From Bacteroidales bacterium (lineage in GTDB: Bacteria; Bacteroidota; Bacteroidia; Bacteroidales; UBA932), in assembly GCA_015060455.1 (NCBI GenBank), contig SUYM01000026.1:1-36167 (forward strand): a DNA stretch of 36,167 nt, in the 5' to 3' direction. The position numbers and the translations under genes are program-made. A model generated the notes under the pieces. That model was not told the DNA's origin and ran no database searches. It saw nothing but the letters and a program-made list of their open reading frames with translations. Shown one piece after another: positions 16,501-25,068 of this stretch. Position 1 is the first letter of the stretch, and the number at the start of each line of letters is the position of its first letter.

Positions 16501-17208
16501 ATGGATAAAGGAAGAATCATCAGCGGACTGGCAATAATGGCCGGTCTGATAGTTTTGGGGATAATGCTCCCTCGGTCTGTCGGAAAGTTTCGCGAATATG
16601 ACCGCGTGGTGAATGTCAAGGGCCTTTGTGAAAGGGAAGTCAAGGCGGATAAGGTTATCTGGCCTGTGGTTTATAAGGTGATGGCCAACGATGTGCAGGC
16701 AATATATGATCAGATCGACGCCGGCAATGAAATTATTCTTGATTTTCTTGAAGCCGGTGGTATCAGTCCATCAGAGATAACAGTGTCAGTGCCGCAGATT
16801 TCCGATAAACTTGCAAATGAGTATGGGGATAGCAACAGGCAGTATCGCTATATCGCTAAGAATGTGATAACTGTCTGCACATCCGACGTTGACACGGTGC
16901 TTTCCCTTATGAGCAGACAGTCGGAACTCTTGAGAAAAGGGATTGTCACAGAAGGCGGCAGCCAGTGGGAGAATCCTGTTGAATTCCGGTTTGAAGGTCT
17001 CAACGAGGTCAAACCGGGGATGATTGAGGAGGCGACCCGCAATGCAAGGGAGACGGCCCTGAAGTTTGCCAAGGATTCCGACAGCAGGCTGGGAAAGATC
17101 AAGACCGCGAGTCAGGGTACGTTCTCTATTGATGACCGTGACAGCAATACACCTTATATAAAGAAGGTGCGCGTGGTGACATCAGTAACTTATTACCTTA
17201 AGAATTAA
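16501..17208 (+). CDS. SIMPL-domain (DUF541) periplasmic protein
   Basis: This 235-aa protein has an N-terminal membrane anchor or uncleaved signal (about residues 7-26, IISGLAIMAGLIVLGIMLP). The remainder matches the SIMPL/DUF541 pattern: VVNVKGLCEREVKADKVIW at the start of the domain, SEITVSVPQISDK, and the late helix ATRNARETALKFAKDS. Such proteins (for example E. coli YggE) are periplasmic or membrane-bound and linked to oxidative stress, but their chemistry is unknown. I chose the ATG at 16501 because a TATCTTTA box lies at 16470-16477 and a terminator-like hairpin lies just upstream of that. The longer open frame would run through both. Confidence 0.85.
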   Translation: MDKGRIISGLAIMAGLIVLGIMLPRSVGKFREYDRVVNVKGLCEREVKADKVIWPVVYKVMANDVQAIYDQIDAGNEIILDFLEAGGISPSEITVSVPQISDKLANEYGDSNRQYRYIAKNVITVCTSDVDTVLSLMSRQSELLRKGIVTEGGSQWENPVEFRFEGLNEVKPGMIEEATRNARETALKFAKDSDSRLGKIKTASQGTFSIDDRDSNTPYIKKVRVVTSVTYYLKN

Positions 17209-17240
17209 TCCGGATTCTGCCTGTCTCTTTTGTCACATGT

Positions 17241-17864
17241 TCAGTTGGCAAGCCACTCCACAAAGGCAACTTTCCCCATGTCGCGAGGCTTTGCCTCCGG
17301 GTCTTCGTCTGCATATCCGAGACCGACGCAGAGTGCCAGTTCATATCCGTCAGAGAAATTCAATTTTTCCAGATAAGGCCGGCAGAGTTCGTTGTCGGTA
17401 AGAAAACGTACAGGGCTGCCAAGACAGATGGAACCGACACCTAATGACCATGCCGAGAGCATAATGTTCTGGGCCATCAGTCCGCAGTCGTATGCAGAGA
17501 AATCGTATGACAGATCGCGTGCGATGAATACCATTACAGGAGCGCCTCTGAAGCAGGTCTTGGCGAAGTCATTGCCGGGATGTGCCAGCCCGATGGCTTC
17601 GGATATTTCTGCCAGAAGTTGCGGATTATCCACGATACGCACTTCCCACGACTGTTTGTTCTGCCCGTTGGGCGCGTTGATGCCGCATTTCATGATTTCG
17701 GTCAGGGTTTCCCTGTCCACAGGCTCTGCCTTAAATTGGCGGATACTGCGTCGCGCCATAATGTTTTCGATGACTTGGTTATTCATGCTGTTTTCTTTTT
17801 TCGGCTGACCGCAGGATACCGCCATAATGAGGCATATCCCTGCGAGAATAGTGTTGAGTTTCAT
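17241..17864 (-). CDS. Nitroreductase-family lipoprotein
   Basis: This 207-aa protein has a lipoprotein signal with lipobox AVSC (Cys18). The nitroreductase fold follows, with the FMN-binding RRSIRQF near residue 40, INAPNGQNKQSWE, the DCGLMAQNIMLSAWSLGVGS helix, and a C-terminal GYADEDPEAKPR that contributes to the flavin site. Family members reduce nitro compounds, quinones or related substrates with NAD(P)H. A lipidated, exported member is unusual in general but occurs in Bacteroidota. An internal ATG (MNNQVIENIMARR) could give a cytoplasmic form. TATATTTG on the minus strand at 17926-17933 is a good -7 box, with a leader of about 55 nt. Confidence 0.87.
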   Translation of the reverse strand: MKLNTILAGICLIMAVSCGQPKKENSMNNQVIENIMARRSIRQFKAEPVDRETLTEIMKCGINAPNGQNKQSWEVRIVDNPQLLAEISEAIGLAHPGNDFAKTCFRGAPVMVFIARDLSYDFSAYDCGLMAQNIMLSAWSLGVGSICLGSPVRFLTDNELCRPYLEKLNFSDGYELALCVGLGYADEDPEAKPRDMGKVAFVEWLAN

Positions 17865-17973
17865 ATCGTATAGGTTTTTGATGTCTGTGTGGCCGCCGTG
17901 GTGTCTGTATTGCCGCCTTCGATTTCAAATATACAAAAAATCAGTGATAATAACGGAATTCTTCCCTCTGTTT

Positions 17974-18046
17974 AAACCTCCGCCCCGTCTCTGCCCTCCG
18001 CCCCATCTCTGCCCTCTGCCCTCCGTTTCCGCTTCCGGGTAGGGTA
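17974..18046. repeat. Pyrimidine-rich tandem low-complexity tract
   Basis: Variants of the octamer-to-decamer CTCTGCCCTC repeat several times, and again at about 18166-18225 between palindromes of the array. Such a tract has strong strand asymmetry and no coding potential that I can support. Confidence 0.6.
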
Positions 18047-18271
18047 TCGTCACGCAACTTTTTGCCTGAAATTCTGTGTGATGGTCCCGCTTTCTGGTGT
18101 TTTGGTCGCGTTTCGGGCACCGTCACGCACAGAAACGCCCAAAACTCTGCGTGTCGGTCCCGTTTTCGCCCTCCGACCCTGTCTTTGCCCTCTGCCCCCA
18201 TCTTCGCCCTCTGCTCCCGCTTCCGGTAGGGTACCGTCACGCAACTTTTTGCCTGAAATTCTGCGTGACGG
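18047..18271. repeat. REPIN-like palindrome array A
   Basis: Three 38-bp palindromes start at 18047, 18120 and 18234. The best conserved has CCGTCACGCA/TGCGTGACGG arms (10 bp) and an 18-nt loop. The first two start 73 bp apart with a 35-bp spacer, the same layout as in array B on the other side of the transposase-like gene. Loops are of two types: ACTTTTTGCCTGAAATTC and CAGAAACGCCC-AAAACTC-like. Confidence 0.85.
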
Positions 18272-18400
18272 ATTACCTCCAGACTGTCATGCTGAACGAA
18301 GTGAAGCATCTGTATGCAGTTCTTCGCTAATGAACGCTCAGAATGACAGGGTGCCGCTCAGTAATCGACGAAGTCGCTGAGGCTTATGCGAAAGAATGAT
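18271..18400. repeat. TGTCAT composite repeat R2
   Basis: This copy abuts array A and ends 10 bp before the stop of the RAYT-like gene. Reverse-complemented, it matches R3 (25492-25600) from CATTCTTTCGCAT through CGACTTCGTCGATTACTGAG to GTCTGGAGGTAATCC. R2 carries about 25 extra internal bases that themselves contain TGTCATTCTGAGCG. Confidence 0.8.
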
Positions 18401-18410
18401 GGAGTGTATA

Positions 18411-19379
18411 TCATTGTTTCGGCAGCACCAGGCAGCGGCGTATTTGAGATTCGCTAAGATGTCGTGCGCGGTGCAGATGCTCGGCAATGTCCTGCTTTTC
18501 CTTTAGGCTGAGTTGATACACAGACTGTCTGCCATATCGGCTCCGGGCCAGTTGGTCCAGTTCAGTGCATAACTCTATATCGGAAATTTTCCGGTAGTCC
18601 GCTTTCCCGTTTTCAAATAATGTCATACGGGCGATATCGTGTATCCTTACGCCGCTTTCGATGCTGTATAAGTTCACAGGTGGCAGCCCGTTCGCATCTC
18701 TCTGCTGCTCTGCTTCCCATTCTTCTGAAGACTTCCTGCTCATATAGAAGTTGTATGCACGTGCAGTACCATACAATGCTTCCATTTGTGGAATATCCAA
18801 TACACTTTCCCGTGTGAAGACTCCGCTTTCCGTCATTTTGTAACTGTCTGGATATTCGGCACTTCTTCCGACAAATCTGGAATATGATCTGGGGGACAAC
18901 AGCGGTTCGTCGTAGAACTTTCCCAGTTCTTTTCTGAATATCGCATTTGCCGAACAATGCGGATAAGCGTATGGAAGCGGAGCCACACCATGATGCACCG
19001 AATTTCTCAGCACATAACTGGCGGCAGCAATAGTATGGTGATGCCCTACGACTTCCAAAGTGAAGTGCATTTCCTCTCCCAACTTGCCGTTGCGCCCATA
19101 TTTGTTGTTGAAATACTTGGCATACGGATTACGGAAACAGAACATGAATTCCTTTGGATCAGTGGTCTGTATCAACTCGTGCGCATGCGTCGCCATAAAT
19201 GCTTCCACCAGTCCGGTAGAGCCGGTCTTGTAAAGGGCTACAGCAAAACAATTGAATCCTCTGTGATAGTCTTCGAGATCCCTGAACAGGACCTCTTCCT
19301 TTGCCGAAAGGCATAGATGATAAGTCTTTTTCATACATTTTATCTTTTGCACATCGTTCTCTTCGGTCTTTCTCCGCAT
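18411..19379 (-). CDS. RAYT-like HUH/Y1 transposase
   Basis: This protein is 322 aa. The N-terminal 140 residues follow the REP-associated tyrosine transposase (Y1_Tnp, IS200-like) pattern. It has a short beta segment (YHLCLSAKEEVLF), the HUH-type metal motif H65-A-H67 in MATHAHEL, a helix with tyrosines in NPYAKYFNNKYGRNGKL (Y86 or Y89 are candidate nucleophiles), and SYVLRNSVHHGV, equivalent to the YIHxNPVxxGLV block. The C-terminal 180 residues are longer than in typical RAYTs and include a helical, possibly DNA-binding end. Arrays of 38-bp palindromes lie on both sides, which is the hallmark of RAYT/REPIN loci. A TACATTTG -7 box lies at 19407-19414. The ATG at 19334 is an alternative start. 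Confidence 0.72.
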   Translation of the reverse strand: MRRKTEENDVQKIKCMKKTYHLCLSAKEEVLFRDLEDYHRGFNCFAVALYKTGSTGLVEAFMATHAHELIQTTDPKEFMFCFRNPYAKYFNNKYGRNGKLGEEMHFTLEVVGHHHTIAAASYVLRNSVHHGVAPLPYAYPHCSANAIFRKELGKFYDEPLLSPRSYSRFVGRSAEYPDSYKMTESGVFTRESVLDIPQMEALYGTARAYNFYMSRKSSEEWEAEQQRDANGLPPVNLYSIESGVRIHDIARMTLFENGKADYRKISDIELCTELDQLARSRYGRQSVYQLSLKEKQDIAEHLHRARHLSESQIRRCLVLPKQ

Positions 19380-19406
19380 CTCTCTCGAAATGTCATGAAG
19401 TCACGA

Positions 19407-19414
19407 CAAATGTA
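19407..19414 (-). promoter_or_regulatory. -7 promoter box of RAYT-like gene
   Basis: TACATTTG on the minus strand fits the -7 consensus. It lies between array B and the gene, so the gene has its own promoter and is not read only from the array. Confidence 0.55.
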
Positions 19415-19468
19415 TAAAAGTTTTCCAGCACATCGCAACATTTTCGTCTGAAAATGCCGTTTCTTTCA

Positions 19469-19923
19469 CCGTCACGCAACTTTTTGCCCGAAATTCTGCG
19501 TGACGGTCCCGTTTTCTGGCGTTTTGGTCGCGTTTCGGGCACCGTCACGCACAAAAACGCCCTCAAAACTGCGTGACGGTCCTTTTTCGCCCTCCGCCTC
19601 CTGAGTCTGGATACCGTCACGCAACTTTTTGCCTGAAATTCTGCGTGATGGTCCCGCTTTCTGGTGTTTTGGTCGCGTTTCGGGCACCGTCACGCACAAA
19701 AACGTCCTCAAAACTGTGTGACGGTCCCTTTTTCGCCCTCCGCCTCCTGCGTCTGGATACCGTCACGCAACTTTTTGCCTGAAATACTGCGTGATGGTCC
19801 CGCTTTCTGGCGTTTTGGTCGCGTTTCGGGCACCGTCACTCACAGAAACGCCCTCAAAACTGCGTGACGGTCCCTTTTTCGCCCTTCATCACTCACAAAA
19901 ACGCCTTCAAAACCGTCACACGG
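19469..19923. repeat. REPIN-like palindrome array B
   Basis: Six 38-bp palindromes start at 19469, 19542, 19614, 19687, 19760 and 19833, with a degraded seventh near 19888. Arms are CCGTCACGCA/TGCGTGACGG with occasional single changes. Two loop types alternate (a: ACTTTTTGCCTGAAATTC; b: CACAAAAACGCCCTCAAAAC-like), giving a 145-146 bp higher unit repeated three times. Each a-b pair has the same 35-bp spacer starting TCCCGYTTTCTGG. Confidence 0.92.
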
Positions 19924-20001
19924 TTTTCAAAATGGTCTGACGCGTGACCTGTTGAGCGTCTGGCCTTGTAGCCGGACATGACAGGAGAGGGGTGTTGCAG
20001 A

Positions 20002-20039
20002 AATTTCGGTAGTTATCAACAGTCCAAACTACTGAAATT
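20002..20039. other. Inverted repeat upstream of rpsL
   Basis: AATTTCGGTAGTT and AACTACTGAAATT form a 13-bp stem with one G-U. TTATCAACA (20013-20021) lies in the hairpin, and its reverse complement TGTTGATAA lies at 20049-20057, overlapping the rpsL -33 region. TTATCAACA is one base from a DnaA-box consensus, so a binding site is possible but weakly supported. Confidence 0.4.
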
Positions 20040-20050
20040 CAAGATTTTTG

Positions 20051-20080
20051 TTGATAAATCAAATTTTATTCGTATCTTTG
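20051..20080 (+). promoter_or_regulatory. str operon promoter
   Basis: TTG (20051-20053), a 19-bp spacer and TATCTTTG (20073-20080) match the Bacteroidota consensus closely. The leader then contains CCCCaaaatatGGGG, a small hairpin, and an AT-rich stretch before the rpsL ATG. Confidence 0.75.
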
Positions 20081-20132
20081 CAGCCCCCAAAATATGGGGT
20101 AATGAACATAAATTATTTATTAACAAACATTT

Positions 20133-20516
20133 ATGCCTACAATTCAACAATTAGTTCGCAAAGGACGCGAGGTTCTTGTCGAGAAGAGCAAGTCTCGCGC
20201 GTTGGATGCTTGTCCTCAGAGAAGAGGAGTATGCGTACGTGTGTACACAACTACACCTAAGAAGCCTAACTCAGCGATGCGTAAGGTTGCCCGTGTACGT
20301 CTTACCAACTCTAAAGAGGTCAATGCTTACATACCTGGCGAGGGTCACAACCTCCAGGAGCACTCAATCGTGCTCGTTCGCGGCGGTCGTGTAAAGGACC
20401 TTCCGGGTGTGCGCTACCACATCCTTAGAGGAGCTTTGGATACTGCGGGTGTCGATGGAAGAACTCGTTCACGTTCTCTCTACGGTACCAAGAGGCCAAA
20501 GAAATCTAAGAAGTAA
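20133..20516 (+). CDS. rpsL: 30S ribosomal protein S12
   Basis: This 127-aa protein is recognisable along its whole length: [13 protein letters not shown], the [18 protein letters not shown] loop at the decoding centre, [15 protein letters not shown] and the basic tail. S12 helps monitor codon-anticodon pairing. It is the first gene of the str operon, with a strong upstream promoter. The streptomycin-contact lysine is in the TPKKPNS segment as in sensitive strains. I see no resistance-type change, but I did not align it. Confidence 0.98.
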   Translation: MPTIQQLVRKGREVLVEKSKSRALDACPQRRGVCVRVYTTTPKKPNSAMRKVARVRLTNSKEVNAYIPGEGHNLQEHSIVLVRGGRVKDLPGVRYHILRGALDTAGVDGRTRSRSLYGTKRPKKSKK

Positions 20517-20551
20517 TTTTTTAATTTATCACCTTTAATTTTCTACAAAAA

Positions 20552-21028
20552 ATGAGAAAAACGAAGCCTAAGAAGAGGATTCTACTTCCTGATCCAAAGT
20601 TTCACGATGCTAACGTAACACGTTTCGTGAACAACCTTATGCTGGACGGTAAGAAGAGTATCGCGTATTCTATTTTTTACGATGCCATTGACATGGTAGG
20701 CGAGAAGATGAAAGATTCTGACAAGGCTCCTCTAGATATTTGGAGGAAGGCTCTCGAGAACGTAACTCCTCAGGTTGAGGTTAAGTCACGTCGTATCGGT
20801 GGAGCTAACTTCCAGGTGCCTATGGAGGTGCGTCCTGAAAGAAAGATCTCTCTCTCGATGAAGAATATGATCAACTTTGCTCGCAAGCGTTCAGGCCACT
20901 CTATGGCAGAAAAGCTCTGTGCTGAGATCATCGCGGCATATAACTGCGAAGGTGCAGCATTCAAGAGAAAGGAAGACATGCACAGAATGGCAGAGGCCAA
21001 CAAGGCATTTGCACACTTCAGATTCTAA
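20552..21028 (+). CDS. rpsG: 30S ribosomal protein S7
   Basis: This 158-aa protein has typical S7 blocks: [50 protein letters not shown] and [13 protein letters not shown]7 nucleates assembly of the 30S head by binding the 3' domain of 16S rRNA. It follows rpsL by 35 nt and precedes fusA by 27 nt in the standard order. Confidence 0.98.
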   Translation: MRKTKPKKRILLPDPKFHDANVTRFVNNLMLDGKKSIAYSIFYDAIDMVGEKMKDSDKAPLDIWRKALENVTPQVEVKSRRIGGANFQVPMEVRPERKISLSMKNMINFARKRSGHSMAEKLCAEIIAAYNCEGAAFKRKEDMHRMAEANKAFAHFRF

Positions 21029-21055
21029 TCCCCAACCATTTAGATTAAACAGAAA

Positions 21056-23167
21056 ATGGCTAGAGATCTTAAATTCACCAGAAACATCGGTATCATGGCT
21101 CACATCGATGCCGGTAAGACCACTACTTCAGAGCGTATCCTGTACTATACAGGTAAGACTCACAAGATCGGTGAGGTTCATGAGGGTGGCGCTACAATGG
21201 ACTGGATGGTTCAGGAGCAGGAGCGCGGTATCACCATTACTTCCGCTGCAACAACTGCATTCTGGAACTACAACGGGGACACTTATCAGATCAACCTGAT
21301 TGACACTCCGGGCCACGTTGACTTCACCGTTGAGGTGGAGCGTTCACTCCGTGTGCTCGATGGAACAGTGGCTACCTTCTGTGCGGTAGGCCGCGTACAG
21401 CCACAGTCTGAGACCGTATGGCGTCAGGCTGACAAGTACGGAGTTCCAAAGATTGCTTATGTGAACAAGATGGACCGTGTGGGTGCTGACTTCTTCGCAG
21501 TAATCGACGAGATGAAGGAGAAACTCGGAGCACGCGCAGTTCCAATCTGTATTCCAATCGGCGCTGAGGACAAGTTCGATGGCATCATCGACCTCATCGC
21601 AATGAAGGCCATGGTTTACGACCACAACTCAGATGCTCTTGTAAACTACCAGATCACAGACATCCCTGAGAAGTATGTTGACGAGGCTAACGCTTGGAGA
21701 GAGAAACTCGTTGAGGCTGCTGCCGAGTACGATGAGACTCTCATGGAGAAGTTCTTCGAGGATCCTGACTCAATCTCTGAGGAGGAGGTAATCGCTGCTC
21801 TCCGCAAGGCTACAATCGATATGGCTATCGTTCCTGCATGCTGTGGTTCATCATTCAAGAACAAGGGTGTTCAGTTCCTTCTCAACGCGGTTATGCGTTA
21901 CCTCCCGTCACCACTCGATAAGGGTGCAGTAAAGGGTATCAACCCTAAGACAGGAGATGAGACAGAGCGTAAGCCGGATGCAAAGGAGCCGTTCTCTGCT
22001 CTCGTGTTCAAGATTGCTACTGACCCATTCGTAGGTCGTCTTGCATTCCTCCGCGCATATTCAGGTAAACTCGACGCTGGTTCATACGTACTCAACACCC
22101 GTTCAGACAAGAAGGAGCGTGTTGCACGTCTTTACCAGATGCACTCTAACAAGCAGAACCCTATCGAGTGTGTTGAGGCTGGTGACATCTGTGCAGCAGT
22201 AGGTTTCAAGGACCTTCGCACAGGAGACACTATCTGCTTCGAGCAGGCACCTATCACCCTCGAGTCAATGGAGTTCCCAGACCCGGTTATCGGTCTTGCA
22301 GTTGAGCCTAAGACTCAGAAGGACCTTGACAAGCTCGGTATCGCGCTTGCTAAGCTCGCTGAGGAGGACCCAACATTTACAGTCAAGACTGACCATGAGA
22401 CTGGCCAGACCGTCATTAGCGGTATGGGTGAGCTTCACCTTGACATTATCGTTGACCGTCTCCGCCGTGAGTTCGGTGTTGACATCAACCAGGGTGCTCC
22501 GCAGGTTAACTACAAGGAGACCATCACCACTACTGTTCAGCATCGTGAGGTGTTCAAGAAGCAGACCGGTGGTCGTGGTAAGTTCGCAGACATCATCGTT
22601 GAGATCGGACCTGCTGACGAGGGCGTTACAGGACTCCAGTTCGTTGACGAGGTTAAGGGCGGTAACGTTCCTAAGGAATTCATCCCATCTGTCGAGAAGG
22701 GCTTCAAGTCAGCAATGGCTAACGGTGTTCTCGCAGGTTACGAGGTGCCTTCACTCAAGGTTACTCTCAAGGATGGTTCATTCCACCCTGTCGATTCAGA
22801 CCAGCTCTCATTCGAGATCTGCGCACGTCAGGCATTCCGTCACGCTTGTCCTAAGGCTAAGCCGGTTCTCCTCGAGCCTATCATGAGCCTCGAAGTTGTT
22901 ACTCCTGAGGATTACATGGGAGATATCGTGGGTGACCTCAACCGCCGTCGTGGACAGATCAACGCAATGGACTCGACTCTCGGTGCACGTATCGTGAAGG
23001 CATACGTTCCACTCGCAGAGCAGTTCGGTTACGTGACTATCCTCCGTACCATCTCTTCTGGACGTGCTACCAGCACAATGTCATTCCACCACTATGCCGA
23101 GGTTCCTGCGGGACTCGCCAAGGAGGTTATCGAGAAGAGTGGCTACAAGGCTGACGATGACGAATAA
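21056..23167 (+). CDS. fusA: Elongation factor G
   Basis: This 703-aa protein has the usual bacterial EF-G length. GTPase motifs are visible: G1 [11 protein letters not shown]2 [12 protein letters not shown]3 DTPGHVDF and G4 NKMDR. Domains II-V follow, with GMGELHLDI and the SxGRAT-type segment near the end. It catalyses translocation on the ribosome. The gene uses a restricted codon set (for example CTC, CGT and GTT) like its ribosomal neighbours, as expected for high expression. Confidence 0.98.
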   Translation: MARDLKFTRNIGIMAHIDAGKTTTSERILYYTGKTHKIGEVHEGGATMDWMVQEQERGITITSAATTAFWNYNGDTYQINLIDTPGHVDFTVEVERSLRVLDGTVATFCAVGRVQPQSETVWRQADKYGVPKIAYVNKMDRVGADFFAVIDEMKEKLGARAVPICIPIGAEDKFDGIIDLIAMKAMVYDHNSDALVNYQITDIPEKYVDEANAWREKLVEAAAEYDETLMEKFFEDPDSISEEEVIAALRKATIDMAIVPACCGSSFKNKGVQFLLNAVMRYLPSPLDKGAVKGINPKTGDETERKPDAKEPFSALVFKIATDPFVGRLAFLRAYSGKLDAGSYVLNTRSDKKERVARLYQMHSNKQNPIECVEAGDICAAVGFKDLRTGDTICFEQAPITLESMEFPDPVIGLAVEPKTQKDLDKLGIALAKLAEEDPTFTVKTDHETGQTVISGMGELHLDIIVDRLRREFGVDINQGAPQVNYKETITTTVQHREVFKKQTGGRGKFADIIVEIGPADEGVTGLQFVDEVKGGNVPKEFIPSVEKGFKSAMANGVLAGYEVPSLKVTLKDGSFHPVDSDQLSFEICARQAFRHACPKAKPVLLEPIMSLEVVTPEDYMGDIVGDLNRRRGQINAMDSTLGARIVKAYVPLAEQFGYVTILRTISSGRATSTMSFHHYAEVPAGLAKEVIEKSGYKADDDE

Positions 23168-23196
23168 TTGTTTAACTGAATTCAACGAAAATTGAT

Positions 23197-23505
23197 ATGA
23201 GCCAAGTAATTAGAATTAAACTCAAATCATTCGATCACATGCTTGTTGACAAGTCGGCAAAGAAGATCGTTGATACAGTGTCTGCAACAGGCGCTCGCGT
23301 GAACGGACCTATTCCGCTTCCGACCAACAAGAAGATCTTCACTGTCAACCGTTCGACTTTCGTAAACAAGAAGTCACGTGAGCAGTTCGAACTCAACTCA
23401 TACTGCCGTCTTCTTGACATTTACGATTCAACTCCTAAGACAGTTGACGCTCTCATGAAGCTCGAACTTTCTTCAGGTGTTGAGGTTGAAATCAAGCTCA
23501 ACTAA
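23197..23505 (+). CDS. rpsJ: 30S ribosomal protein S10
   Basis: This 102-aa protein is full-length S10: [31 protein letters not shown] and [18 protein letters not shown]. It follows fusA by 29 nt. In related Bacteroidota rpsJ usually continues directly into rplC and the S10 operon. Here no ribosomal gene follows; a noncoding stretch and a tRNA come next. Confidence 0.98.
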   Translation: MSQVIRIKLKSFDHMLVDKSAKKIVDTVSATGARVNGPIPLPTNKKIFTVNRSTFVNKKSREQFELNSYCRLLDIYDSTPKTVDALMKLELSSGVEVEIKLN

Positions 23506-23527
23506 TCGAAGATATCGAAAAAAGTAT

Positions 23528-23663
23528 TATATTTGCATTGTGGTTCGGTAACCACTCCGAACCACAGCAAATATTTTAGTTCTTAGAAATTATTGACATT
23601 GGCAGTTTCCGAAAGGAGATGATGGTCGTTCCGAATGACCGCCAAGTCATTAAAATTTTTTTT
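23528..23663 (+). ncRNA. Candidate structured small RNA
   Basis: TATATTTG at 23528-23535 is a -7 box, so a transcript should start near 23542. The DNA then folds well. A perfect 10-bp hairpin TGTGGTTCGG/CCGAACCACA (23539-23566) comes first; its first bases may precede the start. A stem TGAC-A-TTGGC/GCCAAGTCA (23594-23603 with 23641-23649) then encloses two smaller hairpins, one of them GGTCGTT/AATGACC. Eight T residues follow at 23656-23663. This looks like an independent RNA of about 120 nt. I cannot assign it to a known family; a 6S-like or Bacteroidales-specific RNA is possible. Confidence 0.5.
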
Positions 23664-23845
23664 GGTCAAGCCAGCCAGTCGATAGATTTTGATTTGGTTT
23701 TGAGGAACAAATGAACAATAAGTTTGAAGTTTATTTTTGAGGGATTTCAAGGCGGACGAGCGAGGAAGAAGGGAGTTACCTTTCGGTAATGACCGACCGA
23801 CGATGCGAAGTCCAACGAAGAAATCACCAGAAAGAAACGAAAAAA
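23664..23845 (+). other. Noncoding leader upstream of tRNA
   Basis: No credible gene is seen. There are pairable segments (GATTTC at about 23743 with GAAATC at about 23818, TTACC-TTTC-GGTAA near 23775), which suggest structure in a precursor reading into the tRNA. No confident promoter was found directly before the tRNA. Confidence 0.35.
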
Positions 23846-23920
23846 GGTCCTATAGCTCAGTTGGTTAGTAGCACCTGACTCATAATCAGGGGGTCCCAGG
23901 TTCAAGCCCTGGTGGGACCA
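23846..23920 (+). tRNA. tRNA with CAU anticodon (Met elongator or Ile2)
   Basis: The 75-nt cloverleaf has acceptor GGTCCTA/TGGGACC (one G-U), anticodon stem CCTGA/TCAGG with loop CTCATAA, T-stem CCAGG/CCTGG with loop TTCAAGC, and discriminator A. CCA is not encoded. The D-arm reads GCTC...GTAGC, so only three pairs form cleanly or a T is bulged. The anticodon stem lacks the three G-C pairs of an initiator. Elongator Met is most likely; a lysidine-modified Ile2 tRNA shares the anticodon. Confidence 0.9.
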
Positions 23921-23921
23921 C

Positions 23922-23957
23922 AAAAGCACTCACGAAAATTCTCGCGGGTGCTTTTTT
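23922..23957 (+). terminator. Terminator after tRNA
   Basis: AAAGCACTCACGA pairs with TCGCGGGTGCTTT (one mismatch, one G-U) and is followed by a T-run. It is a good Rho-independent terminator and differs from the one after the second tRNA copy. Confidence 0.85.
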
Positions 23958-23982
23958 GGCTTAAATTCACACGAACTGTCAC

Positions 23983-25068
23983 ATGTCTATGAAATTGATG
24001 TTTATCCTTCTTCCCCTGATCTATCTTTCGGGTAATGCCTATTTGTATTGGAAGATGCTGCAGGCGGTGTCTGGAGTGCCTCTGTGGGTTAAAGTCTGTA
24101 TCAGCATCATATTCTGGGTGGTTGCGTTTTCCATGTTTGTTTCCATCGGACTTAAGGATGCTGGTGTGCCTCAGGTTGTGCTGAAGATTCTTTTTCATGT
24201 GGGATCTGTATGGATGGCCTTTCTGTTGTATTCCGTGCTTCTTCTTATTCTCACAGATTTCGTCCGGCTCCTTGTGCCCGCAATCGGCCCTGGATTGAAA
24301 TATGTCTTGCCAGTTGTAGTTATCCTCCTTGTCTATGGATATGTCAACTATCGTAATCCTGTCATAAATAATGTTGACATCGTTTTGGATAAGGAGTTTG
24401 ATGGGGAGGTGACTGCTGTAGCCATAAGTGATATCCATCTTGGTCTCGGAACTGGTCCTAAGGCGTTGAAACGGTATGTGGATATGATAAATGCGCAGAA
24501 TCCGGATGTCATATTCATTGTCGGTGATCTGATAGACAATAGCATAAGGCCTCTTTTGAGCGCCCCATTTGATGAAATCCTCAATCAGCTGAATGTTCCG
24601 ATATATATGGTGCCGGGCAATCATGAATATATAAGCGGAATAGGCGATTCGGAGGTCTATCTTGAATCCAGAACCAGCATAAAACTTCTGAAAGACGAAA
24701 TTATAGAGCTCCCTTCCGGAATTCAGGTCATAGGCCGTGACGACAGGTCCAATAAGGATCGCCAGTCCTTGGACACCCTTCTTTCAAGAACGGATATCAG
24801 CAGACCAATCATAGTTCTGGATCATCAGCCCTACAATCTGGCTGAAATAGATGCCTCAGGAGTAGACCTTCAGATAAGCGGTCATACACACAATGGTCAG
24901 CTCTGGCCTCTGAATCTACTGGTAAATGAGATGTATGAGCAAGGACATGGTTATCGCAAATGGAGTCATACCCATATATATGTATCAAGTGGACTTTCCC
25001 TCTGGGGTCCTCCTTTCCGCATCGGGACAAAAAGTGACCTGGCTGTTTTGAAGCTGTCCGGGCGCTGA
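23983..25068 (+). CDS. Membrane-bound calcineurin-like metallophosphoesterase
   Basis: This 361-aa protein has about four hydrophobic helices in the first 125 residues, then a metallophosphoesterase domain. The motifs appear in order: SDIHLG, IVGDLIDN, VPGNHEY, VLDHQP and SGHTHNGQ, which together make a dinuclear metal site. The layout resembles the YaeI-like family of membrane-associated phosphodiesterases, some of which act on lipid-linked substrates, but the substrate is not readable here. Two starts are possible six bases apart (23983 and 23989). The gene lies alone between the two tRNA copies. Confidence 0.88.
   Translation: MSMKLMFILLPLIYLSGNAYLYWKMLQAVSGVPLWVKVCISIIFWVVAFSMFVSIGLKDAGVPQVVLKILFHVGSVWMAFLLYSVLLLILTDFVRLLVPAIGPGLKYVLPVVVILLVYGYVNYRNPVINNVDIVLDKEFDGEVTAVAISDIHLGLGTGPKALKRYVDMINAQNPDVIFIVGDLIDNSIRPLLSAPFDEILNQLNVPIYMVPGNHEYISGIGDSEVYLESRTSIKLLKDEIIELPSGIQVIGRDDRSNKDRQSLDTLLSRTDISRPIIVLDHQPYNLAEIDASGVDLQISGHTHNGQLWPLNLLVNEMYEQGHGYRKWSHTHIYVSSGLSLWGPPFRIGTKSDLAVLKLSGR

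Noticed and set aside
18078..18380. Open frames within the repeat region left of the RAYT-like gene
   Set aside because: They run through palindromes and pyrimidine tracts, and similar peptides appear in 19472-19867 only because the DNA repeats.
19469..19923. Regular 38-bp repeats with 35-bp spacers, resembling a CRISPR array
   Set aside because: The spacers are themselves repeated, the repeats vary and alternate between two loop types, a copy pair lies 10 kb away, and no cas genes are present.
20002..20057. Replication origin suggested by two TTATCAACA motifs
   Set aside because: There are only two imperfect boxes, no dnaA or dnaN nearby, and they overlap the rpsL promoter.
23902..24624. 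240-aa minus-strand open frame
   Set aside because: It overlaps the tRNA 3' end, its terminator and the metallophosphoesterase gene, and shows no recognisable domain.
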